DNA of 52,509 bases from the NCBI GenBank assembly GCA_003513005.1, contig DOTD01000062.1, forward strand, positions 1 through 52,509, written 5' to 3'. A program made the position numbers and the translations under genes. The notes under the pieces are model-generated. The model was given only the letters and a program-made list of their open reading frames with translations, was not told the DNA's origin and did not search any database. Position 1 is the stretch's first letter, and each line of letters starts with the position of its first letter. Source of the stretch: Desulfotomaculum sp. Lineage in GTDB: Bacteria > Bacillota > Desulfotomaculia > Desulfotomaculales > Nap2-2B. Below, piece by piece: positions 24,648 to 34,208 of this stretch.

Positions 24648-27428
24648 ATGGCTTTCATGACAGAAAAAAGAAGTTGGCGAAAAAAAACAGTTGATCCTCT
24701 GCTTCAGCGCATTCTGCCCAGGGAGTTAAATATTTCCCCAACCCTGGCCTCGTTACTTTTAAACCGCGGCGTTAATACGGTTGAGGACGCGAGGGATTTT
24801 CTTGAAGGATCACTGGAGCGGCTGCATAACCCCTACCTCATGAAGGACATGGAACCTGCTGTAAACAGAATCCTCAACGCTGTCAAGAAAGGGGAAAAAA
24901 TTCTCGTCTATGGGGATTATGACGCCGACGGAATTACAGGGACGGCGCTTTTAACTAAAGCTCTAAGACAGTTGGGCGCAGAAGCCGGCTATTATATCCC
25001 GGAACGCCTTAACGAGGGCTACGGTTTAAACAGGCAGTTTGTCGGATGGGCCAGGGACGAGGGTGTCAGCCTGGTTGTTACTGTTGACTGCGGCATCGGC
25101 GGAGCTGGCGTTGTGTCCATGGCAAATGAATTGGGCGGGCCAGATTTTGTAATCACGGATCATCACCATATGGCTGCAAAATTACCCGAAGCAGCAGCGG
25201 TTTTAAACCCGAAGCGATCTGATTGCGCCTACCCGTTTAAAGACCTGGCCGGAGTCGGTGTCGCTTTCAAGCTCGTCCAGGCTCTTTTCTTTCAATATAA
25301 TCCCGGGACTAAAGTTGACTGGCAGGAATATGTCGAGCTTGCCTGTATAGGGACTGTGGCGGATGTTGTTTCACTGACAGGAGAGAACCGCATCCTGGTT
25401 AAAAGCGGCCTGGGTTTTTTAAATGGCGGCCCTGCAAACGCCGGCATTAAGGCTATCATGGCAGTAGGCGGTTTAAGAAAAGATAAATTTGAAACGAAGG
25501 AGATCAGTTTCATTATCGTACCCCGCTTGAACGCTCCGGGCAGAATGGGAAGCGCCAGGCAGGCGGTTGAACTTTTGCTTGCCGGAGATCCGGCTAAGGC
25601 TGCCGAACTGGCGGCGGAACTGGATAAATGCAACCGCACAAGGCAGGAGGTTGAAGCCGGTGTTCAGGAGGGAGTCCATAAACTGATGAAAGAAGACCGT
25701 TTTTTAGCTGAATCGGAAGTGCTGGTTGCGGCTGATCAAGGCTGGCACCAGGGTGTAATCGGAATAGTTGCTTCACGCCTGACTGATCTTCTCGGGCGGC
25801 CCGTTTTACTGATCTCCCTGGAAGAAGATATGGGCAAGGGTTCAGGGCGCAGCGTCCCCGGTTTCGATCTTTACGAAGCTCTGGCCAACTGCAGCGAATA
25901 CCTTGTTGAATTTGGCGGCCACTCCGGGGCTGCGGGCTTTTCTTTAGGAGTTAACCAGTTGGATAATTTCCGGCGGGCAATTAACGAATATGCAAAAGAC
26001 CTGCTGAGCCACGAACATACTCCCTCAATCCCAGAGGTTGAAGAAGTACTGACCCTTGCTGAAATTACCGAACAGCTTGCTTCGGAAATAACTCTTTTGG
26101 CTCCTTTTGGGCAGGGCAACCCTCAACCGGTTATCGGGTGTCCTGAGGTAACGGTTCTGCGTTCCCGAGGAGTTGGCAAAGACGGAAGCCATTTAAAATT
26201 AACTCTTCAGCAGGAGGGCGCAATCAGGGACGGAATAGGCTTTCGCCTGGCAGGCGCAAATGGCGGATCCGTCCAGGGCAAGGTTGTTGATCTGATCTGC
26301 ACGCCGGTTCTCAACCATTGGAACGGTATTACCAGCGTTGAGTTGGATGTAAAAGAAATAATCACACCTCATGCAGAGAAACTGGGAGAAATGATCTGTT
26401 TTGAGACTGGCGAGTCACAGACGGCGGCGTGTGAGATTTCAGGGCCGGCCAATGGCTGCGGTTTGTTTCTGGATGCCCTGTTTGATTCCGCATCAGAGCA
26501 TTTGGCGGACGATTGGAATAAAATGGCCCTGCCGGACTTTGCTTTGAACTGGTTTCAGGAATATAAAAGACTGTACAATCGTGTCTTTTTACCAGGCTGG
26601 TGCGAAGATTGTGCTCAGCCTTCGCCCGAATCGGGTGTTGTCAACCTGGAAAAAGCGCCGCTAGTAGATCTGCGAAATACAACCGGCAGACCATCGACTC
26701 TGTCCGGGCTTGCCGGCGGCGGAAAACGAACCCTTGTCCTGGTTGACTGCGCCTACAGGACCATTGAACTTGCCTCTTACCTGCGTAAATCAAGCAGGTG
26801 TTCCGCTGCTTTTCTGCACCGCTGGATTTCACCGGCAGAACGCGAGGCTATCCTGTATTTTTTTGCCGGGGGTTCGGTTAAAACACTTGTTGCGACTGCA
26901 GGACTTTATCCGTCCCTTGAAAGTAATGAAATAGACCAACTGGTTGTTTATGACCTGCCCTGCGGCGAACAGGAATGGAATCTGGCTGTAAAAGGACCGC
27001 AGCGTGATAAAAGAAGTATCTTTCTTATGTTTGGGGAAGGAGATAGAAACAAATTCCGGGATTATCTTTCTTCACTGGCGCCGGACAGGGATTTTCTGGC
27101 GCGCCTTTACACGTTGATGCGTCAGTTTAATAACTTCGCTACAGAACGCGTTTTGACTGAACTTACTATGGCTCTTCAAAAGGCGGGTTTGAAATGGGCC
27201 AGGGAGTATACGACGGGGATAGGCCTGGCTGTTCTGCATGAACTTGGTCTGTTGGTGGAACGGGAAATAGATGAGGAATCGATTGTCGCATTGTCCCCCG
27301 CTCCAAAAGGAAAACTGAAATTAGATGATTCAAGGATATTTTGCTGGGGCCAGGCATCCAGAGACAGGGCCGTAACCTGGCAGCAGGATATATTAAATTT
27401 ATCTGCCTGGCCAAACGTTGAGTTATAA
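24648..27428 (+). CDS. recJ: Single-stranded-DNA-specific exonuclease RecJ
   Basis: RecJ degrades single-stranded DNA 5' to 3' in recombination and mismatch repair. The DHH-family core has LVYGDYDADGITG at about 84-96, VTVDCGIGG, ITDHHHMAAKLP (about 170) and LNPKRSDCAYPF; the DHHA1 part has VIGIVASRLTDLLGRPV and GGHSGAAGFS. An OB-like domain follows (APFGQGNPQPVI). At 926 aa it carries a C-terminal extension of some 350 residues, seen in many Firmicutes, whose tail (TLVLVDCAYRTIELASYL, ATAGLYPSL) resembles a degenerate helicase-like domain. Apt, often between recJ and relA, is absent here. Confidence 0.94.
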   Translation: MAFMTEKRSWRKKTVDPLLQRILPRELNISPTLASLLLNRGVNTVEDARDFLEGSLERLHNPYLMKDMEPAVNRILNAVKKGEKILVYGDYDADGITGTALLTKALRQLGAEAGYYIPERLNEGYGLNRQFVGWARDEGVSLVVTVDCGIGGAGVVSMANELGGPDFVITDHHHMAAKLPEAAAVLNPKRSDCAYPFKDLAGVGVAFKLVQALFFQYNPGTKVDWQEYVELACIGTVADVVSLTGENRILVKSGLGFLNGGPANAGIKAIMAVGGLRKDKFETKEISFIIVPRLNAPGRMGSARQAVELLLAGDPAKAAELAAELDKCNRTRQEVEAGVQEGVHKLMKEDRFLAESEVLVAADQGWHQGVIGIVASRLTDLLGRPVLLISLEEDMGKGSGRSVPGFDLYEALANCSEYLVEFGGHSGAAGFSLGVNQLDNFRRAINEYAKDLLSHEHTPSIPEVEEVLTLAEITEQLASEITLLAPFGQGNPQPVIGCPEVTVLRSRGVGKDGSHLKLTLQQEGAIRDGIGFRLAGANGGSVQGKVVDLICTPVLNHWNGITSVELDVKEIITPHAEKLGEMICFETGESQTAACEISGPANGCGLFLDALFDSASEHLADDWNKMALPDFALNWFQEYKRLYNRVFLPGWCEDCAQPSPESGVVNLEKAPLVDLRNTTGRPSTLSGLAGGGKRTLVLVDCAYRTIELASYLRKSSRCSAAFLHRWISPAEREAILYFFAGGSVKTLVATAGLYPSLESNEIDQLVVYDLPCGEQEWNLAVKGPQRDKRSIFLMFGEGDRNKFRDYLSSLAPDRDFLARLYTLMRQFNNFATERVLTELTMALQKAGLKWAREYTTGIGLAVLHELGLLVEREIDEESIVALSPAPKGKLKLDDSRIFCWGQASRDRAVTWQQDILNLSAWPNVEL

Positions 27429-27442
27429 GGAAGGCATTATGG

Positions 27443-27471
27443 AATACCAGGAATGACACTGGTATTTTTTT
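27443..27471 (+). terminator. Intrinsic terminator after recJ
   Basis: A perfect 8-bp stem AATACCAG/CTGGTATT with an 8-base loop runs into seven T. Confidence 0.85.
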
Positions 27472-27481
27472 ATAGTATAAT
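27453..27481 (+). promoter_or_regulatory. Promoter of relA nested in the recJ terminator
   Basis: ATGACA (27453-27458) lies in the loop of the recJ terminator, and TATAAT (27476-27481) follows after exactly 17 bp. The relA ATG is 37 nt further. Confidence 0.6.
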
Positions 27482-27518
27482 TTTAGTAAATTGGGCAGCA
27501 GAAAAAGAGGGATAAAAC

Positions 27519-29681
27519 ATGCCGCAGGAACTTATAAAGAAAGTCTCCCTCTATAATAAAAATGCCGATCTTTCTTTGCTCAACAGGGCGTATGAGTTTG
27601 CAAGCGACGCGCACAGCAATCAGAAAAGGATTTCAGGCGAGCCGTTTATCCTTCACCCCCTTGCTGTGGCCTTTGTTTTAGCCGAGTTGGAGCTTGATTT
27701 GGAGACGTTGGCGGCAGGGCTCCTGCATGATGTTGTTGAAGACACGCAGGTTACTTTAGAACAAATCGAAAAAGAATTTGGAAACGAAATCGCCCTTCTT
27801 GTTGACGGGGTAACCAAGTTAAGCCGGCTTGAGTTTAAGTCCAAAGAAGAGAACCAGGCTGAAAATCTCCGTAAAATGTTTCTTGCCATGGCCAAGGACA
27901 TCCGGATAATTCTGATTAAACTTGCCGACCGCCTGCATAATATGCGCACGCTCGGCTATCATCCCGAGTTCAAACAGAAGGAAATAGCTACCGAGACCCT
28001 GGAAATATTCGCTCCGCTGGCCCATAGACTGGGTATATACAGGGTTAAATGGGAAATGGAAGACCTGGCCTTCCGCTATATCCACCCCCGTGAATATTTC
28101 GATATTGATAAAATGATCGCCAGCACCTGGGAGAAGCGTGAGGAGTATATCCGCGGGGTGATTGCCATGCTGCGGGAAAGGCTGGAAAGCATGGGGATAA
28201 AAGCCGAAGTCGGAGGCCGTCCCAAGCATCTTTACAGCATCTACTCAAAAATGGCCAGGCAGAAGAAGGAATTAAGCGAGATCTATGATGTGCTGGCTGT
28301 AAGGCTGGTTGTGGATTCAGTAAAGGAATGTTATGCGGCTTTGGGAATCGTGCATACTTTGTGGAAGCCCATTCCCGGCCTGTTCAAGGACTACATAGCC
28401 ATGCCCAAGTCAAATATGTACCAGTCTCTGCATACCATAGTTATCGGGAGAAATGGCGAACCTCTGGAAGTTCAGATCCGTACTGCGGAGATGCACCGCA
28501 CCGCCGAATATGGTATTGCCGCTCACTGGCGCTATAAGGAAGGCGGGCAGACGGATAAGCAGTTTGACGAAAAACTCGCCTGGTTGCGCCAGCTTCTGGA
28601 ATGGCAGCATGAACTGCGCGATGCGCGTGAGTTTATGGAGTCGCTTAAGATAGACCTGTTTTCAGATGTTGTCTTCGTTTTTACTCCCAAGGGCGAGGTT
28701 TTTGAGTTTCCCAACGGATCCGTGCCGATAGATTTTGCCTACCGCATACATACCGAGGTGGGACACCGCTGTGCGGGGGCAAAAGTCAACGGGCGGATTA
28801 CAACACTGGACTATAAACTTAAAAACGGCGATATAGTTGAAATTATTACTTCAAAACAATCTTCCGGCCCAAGCCGGGACTGGCTGACCCTAGTTAAAAC
28901 CTCCCAGGCCAAGTCACGGATCAAGCAGTGGTTTAAAAGAGAACTGCGTGATGAAAATTCCGTCAAAGGGCGGGATATGCTGGACAGGGAGATAAAGAAG
29001 CAGGGCCTCAGCCTGGAAATATTGAAAAACGAAAAACTCATGGAAATGGCCCGCCGGCTGAATATATTTACGGTTGAGGACCTCTACGCGTCAATCGGCA
29101 ACGGCGCCGTGAGTCCGCTGACGGTAATTAACAAGCTAAAAGAAGACACTGTCAAGCCTGTGCAGGCCTCACTGGAGGAAGAACTGCAGCAGCTGAAACC
29201 TGAGACGTTTGCGCCTGTTAAAAACCAGACAACCCAGGGTGTTACTGTAAGGGGGATGGATAATCTGCTCGTCAGGCTGGCTCACTGCTGCAAACCTGTG
29301 CCCGGCGATCCGATAGTGGGCTACGTTACTAGGGGGCGGGGCGTGTCGATTCACCGTAGTGACTGCCGCAACCTGGGCCAATTTCAAAAAGGTGACCAGG
29401 AGAGGCTTGCCGAGGCCGTTTGGAGTCAGGATTTCAGGTTTCCTTTCCAGGTTAAGCTGGAGGTGTGGGCAACGGACAGGGCGGGACTGTTAAGCGACGT
29501 AATGGCGATATTAACCGAGATGAAGATGAGCGCCAACTGGGTGACCGCCCGGGGAGGAAAGAAAAACAATGTGGCCATAATTGAAATGGTTATGGAGATG
29601 AAGAATAAGGAAGAGCTTGATTATCTTGTGAGCAGGCTAAACCGTGTCAAAGATGTCTACGAGGTAAAAAGGACCAGTTAG
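27519..29681 (+). CDS. relA: RelA/SpoT-type (p)ppGpp synthetase/hydrolase
   Basis: This Rel enzyme makes and degrades the alarmone (p)ppGpp, the stringent response signal. In order: the HD hydrolase domain (RISGEPFILHPLAVA, LLHDVVEDT at about 67-75, LADRLHNMRT), the synthetase domain (YSIYSKMARQKKE, YAALGIVH, DYIAMPKSNMYQSLHT), TGS (VFVFTPKGEVFEFPNGS, about 384), a conserved helical/zinc-finger region (LAHCCKPVPGDPIVGY) and a C-terminal ACT domain. The intact HD box means both activities are likely. Length 720 aa is normal. Confidence 0.96.
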   Translation: MPQELIKKVSLYNKNADLSLLNRAYEFASDAHSNQKRISGEPFILHPLAVAFVLAELELDLETLAAGLLHDVVEDTQVTLEQIEKEFGNEIALLVDGVTKLSRLEFKSKEENQAENLRKMFLAMAKDIRIILIKLADRLHNMRTLGYHPEFKQKEIATETLEIFAPLAHRLGIYRVKWEMEDLAFRYIHPREYFDIDKMIASTWEKREEYIRGVIAMLRERLESMGIKAEVGGRPKHLYSIYSKMARQKKELSEIYDVLAVRLVVDSVKECYAALGIVHTLWKPIPGLFKDYIAMPKSNMYQSLHTIVIGRNGEPLEVQIRTAEMHRTAEYGIAAHWRYKEGGQTDKQFDEKLAWLRQLLEWQHELRDAREFMESLKIDLFSDVVFVFTPKGEVFEFPNGSVPIDFAYRIHTEVGHRCAGAKVNGRITTLDYKLKNGDIVEIITSKQSSGPSRDWLTLVKTSQAKSRIKQWFKRELRDENSVKGRDMLDREIKKQGLSLEILKNEKLMEMARRLNIFTVEDLYASIGNGAVSPLTVINKLKEDTVKPVQASLEEELQQLKPETFAPVKNQTTQGVTVRGMDNLLVRLAHCCKPVPGDPIVGYVTRGRGVSIHRSDCRNLGQFQKGDQERLAEAVWSQDFRFPFQVKLEVWATDRAGLLSDVMAILTEMKMSANWVTARGGKKNNVAIIEMVMEMKNKEELDYLVSRLNRVKDVYEVKRTS

Positions 29682-29697
29682 AAGGAGTGCTTAATAA

Positions 29698-29893
29698 TTG
29701 CGGGCGGTTGTGCAGAGGGTATCCAGAGCGGCGGTGAGCGTGGACGGTTTCAAAATAGGGGAGATTGGATCCGGATTGGCTGAAAGCGAGAGGCATCCGG
29801 GTAGCCACGGGAGAATTTCAGGCTTACATGAAAGTTGAAATTATAAATGACGGACCGGTTACAATACTTATAGACAGTAAAAAGAGCTTTTAA
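29698..29893 (+). pseudogene. dtd: Internally deleted D-aminoacyl-tRNA deacylase (dtd)
   Basis: Dtd recycles D-aminoacyl-tRNAs. The start is intact: AAGGAG, TTG, then RAVVQRVSRAAVSVDG and GEIGSG. The next readable part is in another frame, GIRVATGEFQAYMKVEI and NDGPVTILIDS, the normal C-terminus. About 90 central residues, including the catalytic region, are missing, and the join shifts the frame. Its place between relA and the MBL gene is exactly that of dtd in Bacillus (relA-dtd-yrvJ-hisS order), which supports the assignment. Confidence 0.88.
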
Positions 29894-29909
29894 AGCATAG
29901 GAGGTATGC

Positions 29910-30536
29910 TTGTTGATCATAAAAGGTTTTGAAGTGGGCCCTATAGCGGCGAACTGCTATATTATAGGCTGTGAGGAGACCAGGGACGCCGCAGTGATTG
30001 ACCCCGGCGCCGATGCGCCCAGGATTATGCAGTGGCTGAAAAAGCTGAATCTGAACTGCAAGTACATTATTTTGACCCACGGACATATCGATCATATTGG
30101 CGCTGTAAGCGGAATCTACGAGCAGACGGGCGCACAGGTGTTGATCCATACCAAGGACGCCGATATGCTGACGAACCCGAACAGCAACCTCTCCTGGATG
30201 ACGGGGGGAGAAATGAAGGTTAAGGCAGCGGACCGCCTCTTAGAAGAGGGCGATAAGATACAGGTGGGCAAACTGACCATTGAGGTTATCCACACACCCG
30301 GGCATACACAGGGCGGGATTACCCTGAAAGTTGAAAACAATTTGTTAACGGGGGATACTCTTTTTGCGGGTTCCATCGGCCGTACGGATTTTCCCGGCGG
30401 AAACTACATTCAACTGATCGGAATGATTAAAACAAAATTAATGATCTTCCCCCCCATCACGTCGGTTTTTCCGGGGCATGGGCCAATGACCACAATTGGC
30501 GATGAAGCGAAATATAACCCCTTCATGCGTATGTGA
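29910..30536 (+). CDS. MBL-fold metallo-hydrolase (glyoxalase II-like)
   Basis: The 208-aa protein has the metal-binding THGHIDHIGAV at about residues 56-66, HTPGHTQGG, the bridging Asp in LTGDTLFAGSIGRTDFPGG and the last His in FPGHGP. These are the features of single-domain glyoxalase II-like hydrolases (YqgX/YcbL type); the true thioester or other substrate is unknown. The start is TTG 29910 with AGGAGG upstream. It is in an operon with hisS. Confidence 0.9.
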   Translation: MLIIKGFEVGPIAANCYIIGCEETRDAAVIDPGADAPRIMQWLKKLNLNCKYIILTHGHIDHIGAVSGIYEQTGAQVLIHTKDADMLTNPNSNLSWMTGGEMKVKAADRLLEEGDKIQVGKLTIEVIHTPGHTQGGITLKVENNLLTGDTLFAGSIGRTDFPGGNYIQLIGMIKTKLMIFPPITSVFPGHGPMTTIGDEAKYNPFMRM

Positions 30537-30559
30537 TCTGTGACAGGAGGAATTAAGAG

Positions 30560-31819
30560 TTGCCGAGCTCAATAAACCGGCCGCGGGGGACTATTGATGT
30601 GCTGCCGGGTGAAGTTGAAAAATGGCAGTATGTCGAAGAGTCTTTCCGGCGTATCTGCCGGGAGTACGGGTATGCCGAAATCCGCACGCCTGTTTTTGAA
30701 TATACCGAGCTGTTTGACAGGGGCGTGGGAGACACTACCGATATAATTGAGAAAGAGATGTATACTTTCCTTGACCGGTCGGAAAGATCATTGAGCCTGC
30801 GTCCTGAAGGCACGGCGCCGATTGCGCGCGCATACGTCGAGGACAAGCTGTATTCGGGCCCCCAACCGGTTAAAGTATACTACCAGGGGCCGATGTTTCG
30901 CTACGACCGGCCGCAGGCCGGCCGTTACCGGCAGTTTCATCAGCTCGGGGCAGAGGTTTTCGGCTCTTTTACGCCGGCCATAGATGCGGAAGTAGTCGCC
31001 ATGGCTATGGACTTTTGCCGGCGCTTCGGTTTAAAGCTGGACCTGCATATAAACAGCGTTGGCTGCGGTATGTGCAGGCCGGTGATGCGTGAAAAGCTAT
31101 GCGCCAGCCTGAAGACACGCCTGGAGGATTTGTGCGGCGACTGCCGTATCCGGTTGGACAAAAATCCGCTGCGCATACTGGACTGCAAAGTAAAGCGCTG
31201 CCGGGAGATGGCCGGAGAGGCTGCGGCAGGCTTAAAATTTCTTTGTCCGGAGTGCGCTGATCATTTCGGGGAAGTGCTCAGTTACCTTGACGCTTTGAAT
31301 GTAGAGTACATAGTTGATCACTGCCTTGTGCGCGGGCTTGATTATTATACCAGGACGGCTTTTGAAATCATGGCTCCTGGCATAGGAGCCCAGCGTTCTG
31401 TCGGCGGCGGCGGACGTTATGACGGCTTGGTGGAAATGTTCGGCGGACCCCCGACGCCCGGTATAGGTTATGCTATGGGACTGGAAAGGTTTCTTCTGGT
31501 CATGCAGGAACAGGGCCTGTCTGTGCCGGACAGCAGGCAGCTTGATGTATACCTGGTTACAGCTGAAAAAGATCTGGAAGGCCGGGCGATGATGCTTTTA
31601 CAGGAACTGCGGACAAACGGCATATATGCGGACAAAGACTACACCGGGCGGAGCATGAAGGCCCAGCTGAAGCAGGCTGGAAAATCCGGCGCTCCTTATG
31701 TTGTCATACTTGGCAGCGACGAGCTCAGCAAGGGAAAGGTTGCCTTAAAAGACATGCTGTCCGGCAGCCAGACTGAAGTTCCGCTGTCTGACTTGACTGC
31801 ACAATTCCTAAAGGAATAA
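30560..31819 (+). CDS. hisS: Histidine--tRNA ligase
   Basis: This class II synthetase charges tRNA-His. The 419-aa protein shows motif 1 (FRRICREYGYAEIRTPVFE), motif 2 (GPMFRYDRPQAGRYRQFHQLG), the histidine-specific GLDYYTRTAFE, motif 3 (GIGYAMGLERFLLV) and a C-terminal anticodon domain (LDVYLVTAEKD). The start is TTG 30560 after GGAGGAATT. It is followed by aspS as in Bacillus. Confidence 0.96.
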   Translation: MPSSINRPRGTIDVLPGEVEKWQYVEESFRRICREYGYAEIRTPVFEYTELFDRGVGDTTDIIEKEMYTFLDRSERSLSLRPEGTAPIARAYVEDKLYSGPQPVKVYYQGPMFRYDRPQAGRYRQFHQLGAEVFGSFTPAIDAEVVAMAMDFCRRFGLKLDLHINSVGCGMCRPVMREKLCASLKTRLEDLCGDCRIRLDKNPLRILDCKVKRCREMAGEAAAGLKFLCPECADHFGEVLSYLDALNVEYIVDHCLVRGLDYYTRTAFEIMAPGIGAQRSVGGGGRYDGLVEMFGGPPTPGIGYAMGLERFLLVMQEQGLSVPDSRQLDVYLVTAEKDLEGRAMMLLQELRTNGIYADKDYTGRSMKAQLKQAGKSGAPYVVILGSDELSKGKVALKDMLSGSQTEVPLSDLTAQFLKE

Positions 31820-31878
31820 CTTGCGGAGATAGTTATAGAACAAAAAATGAGACCTTCGGGCAAAAAGGAGCTTTTCGA

Positions 31879-33684
31879 ATGGAAAATATGCAAGGTTTAA
31901 AACGCGCCCACAACTGCGGCATCTTACGCAGAGATCACATTGGCCAGGAAGTAGTCCTGATGGGATGGGCTCAACGCTGCCGGGATCACGGCGGATTGAT
32001 TTTTATCGACCTGAGGGACAGGACCGGCATTGTTCAGACGGTATTTGACCCGGATCGCGTAAAAGAAGAATTTGCCAAAGCTGAGGGCGTACGCAGCGAA
32101 TATGTTCTTGCAGTCACCGGAAAAGTTGAAGAAAGGCCTGAAGGCACTGAGAACCCAAATTTGGCTACAGGGCAGGTAGAGGTTATGGCGGCTCATATCC
32201 GGATCTTAAACACTGCCAAGACCCCTCCCTTTTATATTGAAGACGGTGTTGATGCAGAAGAAAACGTTAGGCTTAAATACCGCTACCTTGACCTGCGCAG
32301 GCCGGAAATGCAGCGTGCTTTCGAACTGAAGCACAAGGCTGCGGTAGCAGCCAGGGAGTTTCTGAACAGCCGGGGGTTCTGGGAAATAGAGACACCGATG
32401 CTTACCTTGAGCACTCCGGAAGGGGCGAGAGACTTTCTGGTGCCAAGCAGGTTAAACCCGGGCAGTTTTTATGCGCTTCCGCAGTCACCACAGCTGTTCA
32501 AGCAATTATTAATGGTCTCCGGGATGGAAAGGTATTACCAGGTTGCCCGCTGCTTCAGGGATGAAGATTTACGGGCTGACCGTCAGCCGGAATTTACCCA
32601 GATTGACCTGGAAATGTCTTTTGTTGATATAGATGATGTCATAGAAATAATCGAGAACATGGTTGTTTCTATTTATAACTCAACGGGAACCTCAAGTCTG
32701 GAACTCAAGCCTCCTTTCCCCCGGCTTTCCTATCGGGAAGCAATTGATCGTTTCGGAAGCGATAAGCCCGATACCAGGTTTGGTTTGGAGCTTGTTGATT
32801 TTACGGACCTTGCCGCCCATTGCGGTTTCAATGTCTTTTCTAAAGCAGCGGATACCGGCGGCCAGGTAAAAGGAATCAACGCAAAGGGCTGCGGCAGTTT
32901 AAGCCGCAGGGAAATCGATGAATTGATCGATTTTGCAAAAATATACAAGGCAAAAGGCCTGGCCTATTTTACAGCCACCGGCCAGGGACTGAAATCGCCT
33001 TTGAACAAATTCTTTACGGAAGACGAACTAAAGACAATTGCCGAAAGGTTTAAAGCCGAAGAAGGCGACCTGCTCCTTTTTGTAGCCGGCCGGCCTTCCG
33101 TTGTGGCTGATGCCCTGGGCGCCTTGCGCCTTCACATTGCCGGGATGACCGGCATGATTCCTGAGGATGAACTGAAGTTCCTCTGGGTTGTTGATTTTCC
33201 CCTCCTTGAATATGACGAGGTTGAGAAACGTTTCACAGCCAGGCATCACCCCTTCACTTCCCCGCAGGACGAAGATCTGCCGGCGCTGGAAACTGATCCT
33301 GCTTCCGTCCGGGCCAGGGCATATGACCTTGTGCTTAACGGAGTGGAAGTCGGCGGCGGGAGTATCCGTATCCACCGGCGTGATGTGCAGGAAAGAATGT
33401 TTGCAGCGATTGGAATTTCACCGGAAGAAGCGCGCCAGAAATTCGGCTTCCTGCTGGATGCTTTCGAGTACGGTACACCGCCGCATGGAGGGTTTGCGAT
33501 TGGTTTCGACCGCCTGATCATGCTTTTAAGCGGCAAAAAGACAATCAGAGACGTGATTGCCTTTCCAAAAACACAAAGCGCTGCAGACTTGATGAGCAGC
33601 GCGCCGGGCAAGGTTTCCGCCGGGCAGCTCCGGGAACTTCACATCAAGATAGATTTGGGCGGAAAGCTGAAGGAAAACCGCTAA
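31879..33684 (+). CDS. aspS: Aspartate--tRNA(Asp/Asn) ligase
   Basis: This 601-aa bacterial-type AspRS has an N-terminal OB anticodon-binding domain (VLMGWAQRCRDHGGLIFIDLRDR), motif 2 (RYYQVARCFRDEDLRADRQP), the bacterial GAD insertion (about 290-415) and motif 3 (GFAIGFDRLIMLLSG). Bacteria without AsnRS use a non-discriminating form that also makes Asp-tRNA-Asn for GatCAB; the sequence alone does not settle which this is. AAAAAGGAG precedes the ATG. Confidence 0.95.
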   Translation: MENMQGLKRAHNCGILRRDHIGQEVVLMGWAQRCRDHGGLIFIDLRDRTGIVQTVFDPDRVKEEFAKAEGVRSEYVLAVTGKVEERPEGTENPNLATGQVEVMAAHIRILNTAKTPPFYIEDGVDAEENVRLKYRYLDLRRPEMQRAFELKHKAAVAAREFLNSRGFWEIETPMLTLSTPEGARDFLVPSRLNPGSFYALPQSPQLFKQLLMVSGMERYYQVARCFRDEDLRADRQPEFTQIDLEMSFVDIDDVIEIIENMVVSIYNSTGTSSLELKPPFPRLSYREAIDRFGSDKPDTRFGLELVDFTDLAAHCGFNVFSKAADTGGQVKGINAKGCGSLSRREIDELIDFAKIYKAKGLAYFTATGQGLKSPLNKFFTEDELKTIAERFKAEEGDLLLFVAGRPSVVADALGALRLHIAGMTGMIPEDELKFLWVVDFPLLEYDEVEKRFTARHHPFTSPQDEDLPALETDPASVRARAYDLVLNGVEVGGGSIRIHRRDVQERMFAAIGISPEEARQKFGFLLDAFEYGTPPHGGFAIGFDRLIMLLSGKKTIRDVIAFPKTQSAADLMSSAPGKVSAGQLRELHIKIDLGGKLKENR

Positions 33685-33686
33685 AT

Positions 33687-33715
33687 TTGCTATAATTCGT
33701 CCATTATGCTAAAAT
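33687..33715 (+). promoter_or_regulatory. Promoter of rnpB
   Basis: TTGCTA (33687-33692), a 17-bp spacer and TAAAAT (33710-33715) sit just after the aspS stop and a few bases before the mature RNase P RNA. Confidence 0.6.
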
Positions 33716-33730
33716 AAAAAGATGAATAAT

Positions 33731-34087
33731 CAGTGAGTAAACCGGGTGATCGCAAGCAATTCCGCTTCGGAAACGCTTGAGGAAAGTCCGAGCTCCACAG
33801 GGCAAGGTGCTGGGCAACACCCAGTGGGGGCAACCCTAAGGAAAGTGCCACAGAAATGAGGACCGCCTGTTTTTTAAACAGGCAAGGGTGGAACGGTGCG
33901 GTAAGAGCGCACCAGCAGCTCTGGTGACGGGCTGGCTAGGTAAACCCCACCTGGAGCAAGACCAAATAGGGAGACGTTGAGGCTGCCCGCTGAGTCTCCG
34001 GGTAAGGTCGCTTGAGGCGCCTGGCAACAGGCGTCCCAGACAGATGATCATCCACGACAGAACTCGGCTTACAGGTTTGCTCACTGC
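33731..34087 (+). ncRNA. rnpB: RNase P RNA (bacterial class A-like)
   Basis: RNase P RNA is the ribozyme that removes 5' leaders from pre-tRNAs. Conserved elements are GAGGAAAGTCCGAGCTC (P4 5' strand region, about 33779), the CR-type GACGGGCTGGCTAGGTAAACC and the 3' half CCACGACAGAACTCGGCTTA. The ends pair as P1: GTGAGTAAACC with GGTTTGCTCAC. Its position after aspS and before lon is free-standing with its own promoter and terminator. Confidence 0.96.
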
Positions 34088-34094
34088 ATAAAAT

Positions 34095-34124
34095 AACCGG
34101 ACTTTTCAGCCCGGTTTATTTTTT
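34095..34124 (+). terminator. Intrinsic terminator of rnpB
   Basis: AACCGG (34095-34100) pairs with CCGGTT (34111-34116), extended inside by CT/AG, and is followed by TTATTTTTT. Confidence 0.85.
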
Positions 34125-34208
34125 ATTAAAGCAGGATTTGTCACAATTGAGTATAATTAAATAGTTTATAAAGAAAAAGAAGAATTAAAGCATCCGGGAG
34201 GTTTTAAA

